This document shows, in pieces, positions 42,198 through 50,070 of a DNA stretch of 64,000 nt; within the stretch, counting starts at the first letter, position 1; each line of letters starts with the position of its first letter. The translations under genes were made by a program, and so were the position numbers. Under the pieces are notes generated by a model, which searched no databases, was not told the origin of the DNA, and worked only from the letters and a program-made list of their open reading frames with translations. Origin of the DNA: Pseudomonas frederiksbergensis (GTDB lineage Bacteria > Pseudomonadota > Gammaproteobacteria > Pseudomonadales > Pseudomonadaceae); NCBI RefSeq assembly GCF_003732275.1, contig NZ_MOBM01000041.1, positions 119,775 to 183,774 of the forward strand, given 5' to 3'.

Positions 42198-43273
42198 TGT
42201 TGCTGCTCCCGACTGCTCAGCAGGTCCTTCAACTCCTTGCACATCACCTGTCCGTCGCTGTGGCCACAGCCTACAAAAAACAGGGGTTGTTCTGCGTTGT
42301 TCTCGAGCCCCAGCAATGTTTCGACCTGATCGTCTGTCAGTGCTCCGGTCAGCCACGTGTTCAGACCCAGTGAAGTGGCCACCAGTTGAAAGGTCTGGGA
42401 AATATGCCCTGCCTCCACGAAGGCCATTCGGTAGGCTCGTGAGTGTTCATATTTCCACCACAACTTGTCGAACCGAGCGGTAATGAACAGGCCCACGGGC
42501 AGGTGATTGATGAAATGTTGCCCACACAGCAACTGCCCCAGGAGCGAGTCAGGTACCGGGTTGACGAAGCTCAATGCATGGTTGGTGGGATGGTAGGCGT
42601 AGAGTCCGGGTTTCAGGCCGCTGACGTTTTGTACATGAAGAAAGCCTTCGCAGGCATTCAATCCACCGCCGGACGGGCTGCTGCGTCGGGCGCCGAGACC
42701 TTCGACAATGGTTTCGTCGACGTCATTTTCGCGCTCATGCAAGTAGCCCAGGGACAGGTAAAGCAGCGTGCCGACATCTTCCAGTGAAACCACTTCAGCC
42801 GTGAAGGTGCGGCAGGTTTTTCGGGCAATCAGGACGTTGGCAAGAGAACCCTCCGGCAGGCAGGAAGGTTTTGGCAGGGCAATCAGCTCGCGTCCCTGGC
42901 ATTCTGTGAACCTGGTGTCCGGCGCGGGTGCGTCCAGTACTTCGGTGCAATGGTCCAGATAGTGTCTCGACCATTCGTGAATATTTTGAGGAACATGTTC
43001 GCAGGGAATGTTCTTGGTGCCGATATGGAATATTTTCGACAGTTCATCCCAGCCCCATTCAATAGTGTCTTGAGCTGAGGTGGTCAGTATTCCGGAATTT
43101 AGAAGTAGCGTGTCTACTATATTGCTGTCGTTATACAGTTCTGGGTTGTTGATAAGTTGTGCAAGCCGGGTTGAATATTCAAGATCAAGTTCAAATTGTT
43201 TGTGGCTTTTGTAATCCCAGACTATTTGGCCGGGCGTACGAGGAAGTATGAACAAGTATGGATTTATTTGCAT
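42194..43273 (-). CDS. SagB-type FMN-dependent (peptide) dehydrogenase
   Basis: The 359-residue protein has an N-terminal region (1-140) with VWDYKSHKQFELDLEYSTRL, then a nitroreductase-fold domain. SagB/ThcOx marks are RKTCRTF (151-157), GARRSSPSGGGLNACEGFLH (195-214), YEHSRAYRMAFVEAGHISQT (275-294) and LGLNTWLTGALTDDQVETLL. Family members oxidise azoline rings on ribosomal peptides. No YcaO partner is present, so another dehydrogenation is likely. No clear Shine-Dalgarno site precedes the ATG. The first third is richer in A and T than neighbouring genes, consistent with transfer. Confidence 0.87.
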   Translation of the reverse strand: MQINPYLFILPRTPGQIVWDYKSHKQFELDLEYSTRLAQLINNPELYNDSNIVDTLLLNSGILTTSAQDTIEWGWDELSKIFHIGTKNIPCEHVPQNIHEWSRHYLDHCTEVLDAPAPDTRFTECQGRELIALPKPSCLPEGSLANVLIARKTCRTFTAEVVSLEDVGTLLYLSLGYLHERENDVDETIVEGLGARRSSPSGGGLNACEGFLHVQNVSGLKPGLYAYHPTNHALSFVNPVPDSLLGQLLCGQHFINHLPVGLFITARFDKLWWKYEHSRAYRMAFVEAGHISQTFQLVATSLGLNTWLTGALTDDQVETLLGLENNAEQPLFFVGCGHSDGQVMCKELKDLLSSREQQQ

Positions 43274-43306
43274 GACGGACGGTTCGCTCTGGGCAGTGCC
43301 ATAGAG

Positions 43307-43336
43307 AACGCTGGGTAGCCGGCACTCCCCAGCGTT
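43307..43336 (-). terminator. Stem-loop between small ORF and SagB-type gene
   Basis: On the minus strand AACGCTGGG (43328-43336) pairs perfectly with CCCAGCGTT (43307-43315) around a 12-base loop. No long T run follows (only CTCT), which fits a partial terminator or RNA-processing structure that lowers enzyme expression relative to the upstream peptide. Confidence 0.65.
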
Positions 43337-43344
43337 TCATTTAC

Positions 43345-43416
43345 TTAGCGGGTTTTTGGCGCAACCAGAAAAGCCAGGTTAGCGATTTTGTTTGTTTCCA
43401 GAGTAATTGCTTTCAT
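43345..43416 (-). CDS. 23-residue peptide, candidate RiPP precursor
   Basis: This short ORF begins ATG AAA GCA at complement 43414-43416 and ends TAA at 43345-43347. It is preceded by AAGGAG nine bases upstream, the best ribosome site in the locus, and by a promoter at 43470-43497. The peptide starts MKAITLETNK, continues IANLA, and ends FLVAPKTR. It has no Cys or Ser; it has Lys at 2, 10 and 21, Thr at 5, 8 and 22, Asn at 9 and 13, Phe16 and Pro20. The hydrophobic LAFLVAP block looks like a core or recognition segment. It is PqqA-sized. A leader peptide for attenuation is the alternative. Confidence 0.7.
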   Translation of the reverse strand: MKAITLETNKIANLAFLVAPKTR

Positions 43417-43425
43417 GTTTTTTGA

Positions 43426-43464
43426 CTCCTTGTCATTGATAGTGAGTGTCACTTCGCGGTGACA
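43426..43464 (-). promoter_or_regulatory. Leader stem-loop and strong ribosome site of the small ORF
   Basis: A perfect 6-bp stem TGTCAC-cgcgaa-GTGACA (43447-43464) would lie at the very 5' end of the transcript, and the site AAGGAG (complement 43426-43431) follows. A 5' stem-loop often stabilises abundant short messages. Confidence 0.6.
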
Positions 43465-43469
43465 ACTCA

Positions 43470-43497
43470 ATCATAGGCTGTAATGAGTTCTTATCAA
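43470..43497 (-). promoter_or_regulatory. Sigma-70-type promoter of the peptide/SagB/AurF operon
   Basis: On the minus strand TTGATA (43492-43497) and TATGAT (43470-43475) are separated by 16 bases; each matches five of six consensus bases. Transcription would start near 43463, just ahead of the leader stem-loop. Confidence 0.7.
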
Positions 43498-43589
43498 GGG
43501 GATGTTGAGTAGGAATGTTCTAGTAGTTTTGTCGGAGCGATCTGGAGGTTGGAGTAAGTTTGTAAGTTATATTCTTTTAAATAAAAGAT

Positions 43590-43606
43590 GCAGGGAAACG
43601 TCCTGC
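43590..43606 (-). terminator. Possible terminator of rlmI
   Basis: On the minus strand GCAGG-acgtttc-CCTGC is followed by ATCTTTTATTT. A second, larger stem at 43674-43699 (GACGG.GAGCC with GGCTC.CCGTC, one mismatch, TGGC loop) lies nearer the rlmI stop but lacks a T run. Together they probably isolate rlmI from the peptide operon. Confidence 0.5.
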
Positions 43607-43711
43607 AAGTCAGTAGGACCGCAAGCGTAGGAAGCTGAGGCTGAAGAGTGGGTGTTGTGACGTTAGAACGGCTGACGGAGAGCCTGGCGGCTCCCCGTCA
43701 AACCAGCGTAC

Positions 43712-44908
43712 TCAGCTGTTTGGCAGCAGACGGCAGGTGATGCTCTTGATGTAGCGAGTCTCGGCAATGGCCGGGTGTACCGGGTGATCCGGGCCCTGAC
43801 CGCCGCGCTCCAGCATCTGGATGTTGCGATCCAGGTGACGGGCGCTGATCAGCAGAATGTTCTGCAGATCGTCTTCCGGCAGGTGCATCGAGCACGAAGC
43901 GCTGACCAGAATGCCGTCCTTGCTGAGCAGGCGCATCGCTTGCTCGTTCAGGCGACGATAGGCGCCTTCACCGTTTTTCATGTCTTTCTTGCGTTTGATG
44001 AAGGCAGGAGGGTCGGCCACGATGACGTCGAAACGCTCTTCGCTGGCTTTCAGTTCCTTCAGGGCTTCGAACACGTCGCCTTCGATGCAGGTCATTTTTT
44101 CGGCGACGCCGTTCAGTGCGGCATTGCGCTCGACGCCGTCGAGGGCGAAGGCCGAAGCGTCGACGCAGAACACTTCACTGGCACCGAAGGCAGCCGCTTG
44201 AACGCCCCAGCCGCCGATGTAGCTGTACAAGTCCAGTACGCGTTTGCCTTTGGCGTAAGGGGCCAGACGCGCGCGGTTCATACGGTGGTCGTAGAACCAG
44301 CCGGTTTTCTGTCCCTGGATGACTGGTGCTTCGAATTTCACGCCGTTCTCTTCCAGCGCGACCCATTCCGGCACCAGGCCGAACACGGTTTCGACGTAGC
44401 GGTTGAGGCCTTCGGCATCACGGGCGGCGGAGTCGTTCTTGAACAGAATGCCGCTTGGCTTGAGCACTTGGGTCAATGCCGCGATCACGTCGTCTTTGTG
44501 AGCTTCCATGGTCGCCGAGGCGATCTGTACCACCAGAATGTCGCCGAAACGGTCGACCACCAGGCCTGGCAGCAGGTCGGAGTCGCCGTAGACCAGGCGA
44601 TAGAACGGCTTGTCGAACAAGCGATCGCGCAGGGACAGGGCAACGTTCAGGCGATGCACCAGCAGCGATTTGTCCAGCGGCAACTTGATGTCGCGCGACA
44701 GCAAACGGGCGCAGATCAGGTTATTCGGGCTCATGGCAACGATGCCCAGCGGCTTGCCGCTGGCGGCTTCGAGGATCGCCTGGTCGCCGGCCTTGAAACC
44801 GTGCAAAGGCGTAGCGGCTACATCGATTTCGTTGCTGTAGACCCACAAGTGGCCGTTTCGCAGGCGACGGTCGGCGTTGGCTTTGAGGCGCAGGCTAGGC
44901 AGGGACAT
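43712..44908 (-). CDS. rlmI: 23S rRNA (cytosine) methyltransferase, RlmI-like
   Basis: The 398-residue SAM-dependent methyltransferase starts at MSLPSLRLKANADRRLRNGH, which begins a PUA domain (LRNGHLWVYSNEID). The Rossmann part has SAM motif VLDLYSYIGGWGVQAAAFGA and the catalytic motif IVADPPAFIKRKKDM. These match RlmI (YccW), which methylates C1962 of 23S rRNA. Length equals E. coli RlmI (396). The frame is open 23 codons further upstream but without a good ribosome site. Confidence 0.92.
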   Translation of the reverse strand: MSLPSLRLKANADRRLRNGHLWVYSNEIDVAATPLHGFKAGDQAILEAASGKPLGIVAMSPNNLICARLLSRDIKLPLDKSLLVHRLNVALSLRDRLFDKPFYRLVYGDSDLLPGLVVDRFGDILVVQIASATMEAHKDDVIAALTQVLKPSGILFKNDSAARDAEGLNRYVETVFGLVPEWVALEENGVKFEAPVIQGQKTGWFYDHRMNRARLAPYAKGKRVLDLYSYIGGWGVQAAAFGASEVFCVDASAFALDGVERNAALNGVAEKMTCIEGDVFEALKELKASEERFDVIVADPPAFIKRKKDMKNGEGAYRRLNEQAMRLLSKDGILVSASCSMHLPEDDLQNILLISARHLDRNIQMLERGGQGPDHPVHPAIAETRYIKSITCRLLPNS

Positions 44909-44998
44909 GACGTCGCTCCGGAAAAAAGAGCGGGAGTATAGCGTGTTGCGCAAGGGCTCGGCTTGGCGGATGGACATGCGGTGAGGGGGCCTGCAACT

Positions 44999-45088
44999 TG
45001 TGGGAGCGAGCCTGCTCGCGATGACGGCGGTACATTCAGCATCAATGTTGGCTAATCCGACGCTATCGCGAGCAGGCTCGCTCCCACA
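44999..45088. repeat. REPIN, family A, long spacer
   Basis: Inverted copies at 44999-45021 and 45066-45088, with central TTCAGCATCAATGTTGGC, in the divergent gap between rlmI and the HDOD gene. Confidence 0.92.
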
Positions 45089-45199
45089 GGGAGTGCATTT
45101 ATTCTGGGCAATAAATGAAATTCCGGCGACATAGCCGCGGATATGTCAGATCCATCTTCTTAAGGGTTAGAATCCCCGCCTGACCCGGAGTGTGTACTT

Positions 45200-46066
45200 A
45201 TGTCCCAAGAGCTGACGGCCGAACAGATTCAACAGTCCCTGCAAGGTATCAGTGTGCCGCCCCAGCCGCAGATCATGGTGGATCTGCAGATGGAGCAGTA
45301 CATGCCCGACCCGGACCTGGAAGTGATCGCGAAGCTGATCTCCCAGGACCCAGGTCTTTCCGGCGCCTTGCTGAAAATCGTCAACTCGCCGTACTACGGC
45401 TTGAGTAACAAAATCACCGCGATCCAGCGGGCAGTGAACCTGTTGGGCAGCCGTTCGATCATCAACCTGATCAATGCGCAGTCGATCAAGGGTGAACTGC
45501 ACGACGACGCCATCGTCACCCTCAACCGTTTCTGGGACACGGCGCAGGACGTGGCGATGACGTGCCTGACCCTGGCCAAACGTGTCGGTGTCCAGGCCGG
45601 TGATGAAGCCTATGCGCTGGGCCTGTTCCACGATTGCGGCATCCCGTTGATGCTCAAGAAATTCCCCGATTACATGAAAGTGCTGGAGCAGGCCTATGGC
45701 AACGCCAGCGCCGAATGCCGCGTGGTGGATACCGAGAACAAGCAATACAACACCAACCACGCCGTGGTCGGGTATTACACCGCCAAGTCCTGGCGCCTGC
45801 CGGAACACGTCACCCAGGCCATTGCCAACCATCACAATGCCCTGGCCATTTTCAGCGATGAATCGTCGCGCAACACGCCGCTGAAAAACTTGTTGGCGAT
45901 CCTGAAGATGGCCGAGCACATTTGCGCGTCCTTCCGGGTACTGGGCAACCAGTCCGAAGACCATGAATGGAACAGTGTCGGGCCTCTTGTGCTCGATTAC
46001 ATCGGTCTGTCGGAATACGATTTTGAAACCCAGAAACAAGAGATTCGCGACCTCGCCACTCGTTGA
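45200..46066 (+). CDS. HDOD-domain signalling protein
   Basis: The 288-residue protein is built on an HDOD domain: LISQDPGLSGALLKIVNSPYYG, IQRAVNLLGSRSIINLINAQS and ALGLFHDCGIPLMLKKFPDY. HDOD proteins lack the full HD metal site and usually act in signal transduction or gene regulation rather than as phosphodiesterases. No fused output domain is present. It is followed 31 bases later by mutM. A specific partner cannot be named. Confidence 0.88.
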   Translation: MSQELTAEQIQQSLQGISVPPQPQIMVDLQMEQYMPDPDLEVIAKLISQDPGLSGALLKIVNSPYYGLSNKITAIQRAVNLLGSRSIINLINAQSIKGELHDDAIVTLNRFWDTAQDVAMTCLTLAKRVGVQAGDEAYALGLFHDCGIPLMLKKFPDYMKVLEQAYGNASAECRVVDTENKQYNTNHAVVGYYTAKSWRLPEHVTQAIANHHNALAIFSDESSRNTPLKNLLAILKMAEHICASFRVLGNQSEDHEWNSVGPLVLDYIGLSEYDFETQKQEIRDLATR

Positions 46067-46097
46067 GTGTCGAACCCTCGCCTGATTCGAGAGCCCC

Positions 46098-46910
46098 ATG
46101 CCTGAACTGCCGGAAGTCGAAACCACCCGCCGCGGGATTGCACCGCACCTGGAAGGCCAGCGCGTCAGCCGGGTGATCGTGCGTGAGCGCCGTCTGCGCT
46201 GGCCGATCCCCGAAGACCTGGATGTGCGGCTGTCCGGCCAGCGCATCGTGCTGGTGGAGCGGCGCGCCAAGTACCTGCTGATCAACGCCGAAGTCGGCAC
46301 GCTGATCAGTCATTTGGGGATGTCGGGAAATCTGCGGCTGGTGGAAGTCGGCATGCCGGCGGCCAAGCATGAGCATGTGGACATTGAACTGGAATCGGGC
46401 CTGGCCCTGCGCTACACCGATCCGCGGCGGTTTGGGGCGATGCTCTGGAGCCTGGACCCGCTCAATCATGAACTGCTGATTCGCCTCGGGCCGGAGCCGT
46501 TGACCGATCTGTTTGACGGCGAGCGGCTGTTCCAGCAATCCCGCGGGCGTTCCATGGCAGTCAAGCCGTTCATCATGGATAACGCAGTGGTGGTCGGCGT
46601 CGGCAATATCTACGCAACCGAAGCGTTGTTTGCGGCCGGCATCGACCCGCGCCGCGAAGCCAAGAGCATTTCCCGGGCGCGCTATTTGAAGCTGGCGATC
46701 GAAATCAAGCGCATCCTGGCCCTCGCCATCGAGCGCGGCGGCACCACGTTGCGGGACTTTATCGGCGGCGACGGCCAACCAGGCTACTTCCAGCAGGAAC
46801 TGTACGTGTACGGCCGTGGCGGTGAGCACTGCAAGGTCTGTGGCACAGGGCTGCGGGAAGTCAAGCTTGGGCAGCGCGCCAGCGTCTTTTGTCCGCGCTG
46901 CCAGAGCTGA
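46098..46910 (+). CDS. mutM: Formamidopyrimidine/8-oxoguanine DNA glycosylase
   Basis: The 270-residue repair enzyme removes 8-oxoguanine and nicks DNA. The catalytic N-terminal Pro and Glu are in MPELPEVE, Lys in the ERRAKYLLI loop, and the H2TH region is VVGVGNIYATEALFAAGIDP. The C-terminal zinc finger is HCKVCGTGLREVKLGQRA with CPRCQ. Start and length match the family. It corresponds to PA0357. Confidence 0.97.
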   Translation: MPELPEVETTRRGIAPHLEGQRVSRVIVRERRLRWPIPEDLDVRLSGQRIVLVERRAKYLLINAEVGTLISHLGMSGNLRLVEVGMPAAKHEHVDIELESGLALRYTDPRRFGAMLWSLDPLNHELLIRLGPEPLTDLFDGERLFQQSRGRSMAVKPFIMDNAVVVGVGNIYATEALFAAGIDPRREAKSISRARYLKLAIEIKRILALAIERGGTTLRDFIGGDGQPGYFQQELYVYGRGGEHCKVCGTGLREVKLGQRASVFCPRCQS

Positions 46911-46964
46911 TATCGGCTACGGTCTATAGTCAGTATTCTCACTGCCTAGCCGAAGGACCGTGCC

Positions 46965-47288
46965 ATGAATCTGTTTCGAACCCTTGTCGTTGCGCTGCTG
47001 CTAAGCGTCGGTGCGTCCGCGCTGGCGGCTGAGAACGGCAGCGGCGATCCGCGTTACACCATCCAGAACCCACCGGCCTACGCCATGCTTGGCGATTTAC
47101 TGATTGCCCGACCGTTATTGGTGGTGGCGACGGTGATCGGCGCCGGGGCGTTTGTGGTGTCGTTGCCGTTTACCGCACTGGGTGGTGGTATTGGCGATGC
47201 GGGGCAGGCGTTGGTGGTCGATCCGGCGAAAGCCGCATTTGTGCGGTGCCTGGGGTGTATCGGGGAGGGGTTTGAGCAGCGGGAGTGA
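46965..47288 (+). CDS. Small exported/membrane protein, unknown function
   Basis: The 107-residue protein has a signal peptide (MNLFRTLVVALLLSVGASAL then AAENG) and one hydrophobic helix, about 47-70 (LLIARPLLVVATVIGAGAFV). Two cysteines near the end (VRCLGCIGE) could bind metal or form a disulfide. A good ribosome site precedes the ATG. Similar small proteins are conserved beside mutM in pseudomonads, but I know no function. Confidence 0.7.
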   Translation: MNLFRTLVVALLLSVGASALAAENGSGDPRYTIQNPPAYAMLGDLLIARPLLVVATVIGAGAFVVSLPFTALGGGIGDAGQALVVDPAKAAFVRCLGCIGEGFEQRE

Positions 47289-47321
47289 GGTGGTTAAGTA
47301 TTCGGTGCTGTTGATGATGCC

Positions 47322-47395
47322 TTCGCGAGCAAGCCCGCTCCCACATGGGATCTGTGAACGACGCAGATTCAATGTGGGAGCGGGCTTGCTCGCAA
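47322..47395. repeat. REPIN, family A variant (GGGCTTGCTCGC type)
   Basis: Inverted copies at 47322-47345 and 47373-47395 with a short spacer. The right copy ends CGCAAG rather than CGCGAA. Confidence 0.9.
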
Positions 47396-47428
47396 GAGGC
47401 CCGGAAAGACAACACAAAACGGTCAGGC

Positions 47429-47680
47429 TCAAGCCTTGCCGGTAAGCTTGCGGTACTTCTCCATCAACTGTTCTTCAGTTTCCGGATGAGCCTCGTCCAG
47501 CGGGATGCAATCCACCGGGCAGACCTGCTGGCACTGCGGTTCGTCGTAGTGGCCGACACATTGTGTGCACAGGTTCGGGTCGATCACGTAGATCTCTTCG
47601 CCCTGGGAAATGGCGGCGTTCGGGCACTCAGGTTCGCAGACGTCGCAGTTGATGCAATCGTCGGTGATGATCAGGGACAT
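47429..47680 (-). CDS. fdx: YfhL-type 2[4Fe-4S] ferredoxin
   Basis: The 83-residue electron carrier has two cluster motifs, CINCDVCEPECP and CTQCVGHYDEPQCQQVCPVDC; the second has the insertion and C-terminal extension typical of the Alvin (Chromatium/YfhL) group. It begins MSLIITDDCINC. PA0362 (fdx1) is the P. aeruginosa counterpart and was reported as essential there. It lies downstream of coaD on the same strand. Confidence 0.95.
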   Translation of the reverse strand: MSLIITDDCINCDVCEPECPNAAISQGEEIYVIDPNLCTQCVGHYDEPQCQQVCPVDCIPLDEAHPETEEQLMEKYRKLTGKA

Positions 47681-47803
47681 GCTAACTCCAGCCGGGGCGG
47701 CAGGCCCGGGCGCAATAAATCAATGCGCACAATTGTGCCGCATTGGCGCCCGCAGTGCACGCGGGCGCGATCAAGTGCAGCGATCGAAGATTGCGATAGC
47801 CGT

Positions 47804-47833
47804 AAAAGATCGCAGCCTTCGGCAGCTCCTACT
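47804..47833. repeat. Single REP, family C, overlapping the coaD stop
   Basis: The sequence CGCAGCCTTCGGCAGCTCC followed by TAC matches the right half of the family C pair at 10035-10126. On the minus strand it begins with the TAG stop codon of coaD. Confidence 0.8.
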
Positions 47834-48308
47834 TTTTAAAGCGTAGGGTGAGGGCGTCGGCCACCGCCGGGTGGACGAACTTGGTGATATCGCCGCCCAG
47901 GGCTGCGATTTCACGAACCAGCGTCGAGGAAATGAACGAATAACGCTCGGACGGGGTAAGAAACAGGCTTTCCACATCCGGCGCCAGTTGGCGGTTCATG
48001 TTGGCCAGCTGGAATTCGTATTCGAAGTCCGATACCGCGCGCAAACCACGCAGGAATACGTTGGCGTTCTTCTCTTTGGCGAAGTGCGCGAGCAGCGTCG
48101 AGAAACCGACGACTTCAACGTTCGGCAAATGTTTGGTGACCTCGCGGGCCAGCTCCACACGTTGTTCCAGGGGAAACAGCGGGTTTTTCTTCGGGCTGGC
48201 GGCGACGGCGATGATCACATGATCGAACAGGCGCGAGGCGCGTTCGACCAGATCGCCATGGCCCTTGGTAATAGGGTCGAAGGTACCTGGGTACAACACT
48301 CGGTTCAT
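47829..48308 (-). CDS. coaD: Phosphopantetheine adenylyltransferase
   Basis: The 159-residue enzyme adds AMP to 4'-phosphopantetheine in coenzyme A synthesis. The nucleotidyltransferase motif is YPGTFDPITKGHGD and the C-terminal ISSTLVREIA motif is the second signature. Length equals E. coli CoaD (159). Its TAG stop is contributed by a family C REP sequence. It is followed by the ferredoxin gene, as in PAO1. Confidence 0.97.
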   Translation of the reverse strand: MNRVLYPGTFDPITKGHGDLVERASRLFDHVIIAVAASPKKNPLFPLEQRVELAREVTKHLPNVEVVGFSTLLAHFAKEKNANVFLRGLRAVSDFEYEFQLANMNRQLAPDVESLFLTPSERYSFISSTLVREIAALGGDITKFVHPAVADALTLRFKK

Positions 48309-48423
48309 CGCGTCGTCCTGGCGGGAGTCCGTTGGGGAGTCGGATGGTATCGCAGCCTTCCCGGTCGGCCAAGTCGCCTGTTGGGTAAGAAAGCACTATA
48401 GACGATGGGAATATTCCGCGTTT

Positions 48424-50019
48424 TCATGGGTTTTTCAAACGTTCGGCCAGCGAAGTGGCCAATTGCGCCGTCAGTCCGTAAACCGACAATTGAGGGTTTG
48501 CGCCAATGCTGGTGGGGAAAAGCGAGCCGTCATGAATCGACAGATTGGTGAGTTGGTGATGTCGGCCGAGGCTATCGGTCACCGCGTTTTTCGGGTCTTC
48601 ACCCATAGCACAACCGCCCATCACATGAGCACTGCCCAGGCGCGTGCGGTACAACTCAAGGCTCAAATCGTCGATCAATGCGCGCGCTTCGGCGAGGGTT
48701 TTCACGTAGCGCGCGTCGGCGTGCATCGGCATCACGGCGTTGGCGCCCCCGGCGAACTGGATCTCGGCCATGCTGTGGAACGCCCGGCGCACCCCGTCCC
48801 AGGCATACGGTGAAACCTGATAGTCGAGCACAGGTGTACCGTCACCGCGCAATTCAACGCTGCCGCCAGGGCTTTCCGGGTGAAAACCGTCCCGCAGTAA
48901 CGCCAGCATGGCGTGGGTGTGCGGCAGGTTTTCCATATGCCGGGCGCTTTCCGTGCCAAAACCGCCGAGTAAGGTGCTGGCCAGCGCCGGGTGAAGCGGT
49001 GGAACTTCCAGTTTGTAAGATATCTTGCCAGTGGTGCCATCCTGCCACTGGAAATGGTCGGAGTAGATCGACTGCGGCGCGCCGTAGAACGGGTTGATCA
49101 CCTCATCAAACAGCCCGGCGGACATGTTTACCAAGTGTAGGAAGGTCCGTTTACCCAGCCGCTCGTGAGGATCCGGCGCTTCGGAGCGCAACAGCAGCGC
49201 CGGGCTGTTGATCCCGCCACCGGCCAACACGTAATGCCGCGCCTTGACCGTAATCGTGCGTCCTGTGGGCGCAACGCAACGCTCATCCATCGCCACACAT
49301 TGCAGCCCCGTAACCCTGCCGTCTTTGATCGACAGCTTTTCGGCGCGGGCCAGGTAGAGCAGCTCGCCACCTTTCTCCAGGGTCGCCGGAATGGTCGTGA
49401 CCAGCATCGACTGCTTGGCGTTGGTCGGGCAACCCATGCCGCAGTAGCCGATGTTCCAGCAGCCGCGCACGTTGCGCGGAATCACATGCCAGGCGTAGCC
49501 AAGTTGTTCGCAGCCTTTGCGGATGACGTCGTTGTTGGCGTTGGGCGGCACCCTCCACGGGGCGACACCCAGGCGTTGTTCCATTTTCTCGAACCAGGGC
49601 GCCATCTCGGCCGGTGCGTGACCTATGACGTCGTGCTCTTTGGCCCAGTGTTCCAGCGTCGGGTCCGGGGTGCGAAAGCTCGAGGTCCAGTTGATCAGCG
49701 TGGTGCCGCCCACCGCCCGACCCTGGAGGATGGTGATCGCGCCGTCCTTGCTCATGCGCCCGATGCCTTCCTGATAGAGGCTGGTGTAGGCCTGGTCTTC
49801 GAGCATCTTGAAGTCGCTGCTGGTCTTGAGCGGGCCTTCTTCGATCAGCAACACCTTGTAGCCGGCGGCGCTGAGGATTTCGGCGGTGGTCCCGCCGCCG
49901 GCACCGCTGCCGATGATCGCCACGTCCGCTTCGAGGGTCAGGTCCTGGGGCAGTCGGGCGCCGTTGTAGGTTTTCCAGCCACGGGCCAGGCCTTCGCGGA
50001 ACGGATCGGGTACGGGCAT
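48424..50019 (-). CDS. laoA: GMC-type long-chain alcohol dehydrogenase
   Basis: The 531-residue flavoprotein has the FAD motif DVAIIGSGAGGGTTAEILSA, a GRAVGGTTLINWTSSF substrate-side segment, YVLAGGGINSPALLL and a C-terminal HVMGGCAMGED plus TSIGANPQLSVYGL active-site region. It corresponds to LaoA (PA0364), which oxidises long-chain alcohols formed from alkyl sulfates and alkanes in P. aeruginosa. It is the last gene of laoC-laoB-laoA, but a REPIN separates it from laoB by about 130 bases. Confidence 0.88.
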   Translation of the reverse strand: MPVPDPFREGLARGWKTYNGARLPQDLTLEADVAIIGSGAGGGTTAEILSAAGYKVLLIEEGPLKTSSDFKMLEDQAYTSLYQEGIGRMSKDGAITILQGRAVGGTTLINWTSSFRTPDPTLEHWAKEHDVIGHAPAEMAPWFEKMEQRLGVAPWRVPPNANNDVIRKGCEQLGYAWHVIPRNVRGCWNIGYCGMGCPTNAKQSMLVTTIPATLEKGGELLYLARAEKLSIKDGRVTGLQCVAMDERCVAPTGRTITVKARHYVLAGGGINSPALLLRSEAPDPHERLGKRTFLHLVNMSAGLFDEVINPFYGAPQSIYSDHFQWQDGTTGKISYKLEVPPLHPALASTLLGGFGTESARHMENLPHTHAMLALLRDGFHPESPGGSVELRGDGTPVLDYQVSPYAWDGVRRAFHSMAEIQFAGGANAVMPMHADARYVKTLAEARALIDDLSLELYRTRLGSAHVMGGCAMGEDPKNAVTDSLGRHHQLTNLSIHDGSLFPTSIGANPQLSVYGLTAQLATSLAERLKNP

Positions 50020-50070
50020 GTTTGGGGGTCTCTTATTATTTTGGATTTGGTGGTGAGGCGGCAGACCCTA

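Noticed and set aside
41220..43273. Reading the SagB/AurF pair as a simple nitroreductase detoxification operon
   Set aside because: The dehydrogenase shows SagB/ThcOx-specific motifs and an N-terminal domain absent from small nitroreductases, and the tiny ORF with strong translation signals needs explaining.
43433..43474. 13-codon frame on the minus strand upstream of the small peptide ORF
   Set aside because: Its ATG lies inside the predicted -10 box, so it would not be on the transcript, and it has no ribosome site.
43698..43895. 65-codon frame overlapping the rlmI end
   Set aside because: Out-of-frame shadow of rlmI with no start signals.
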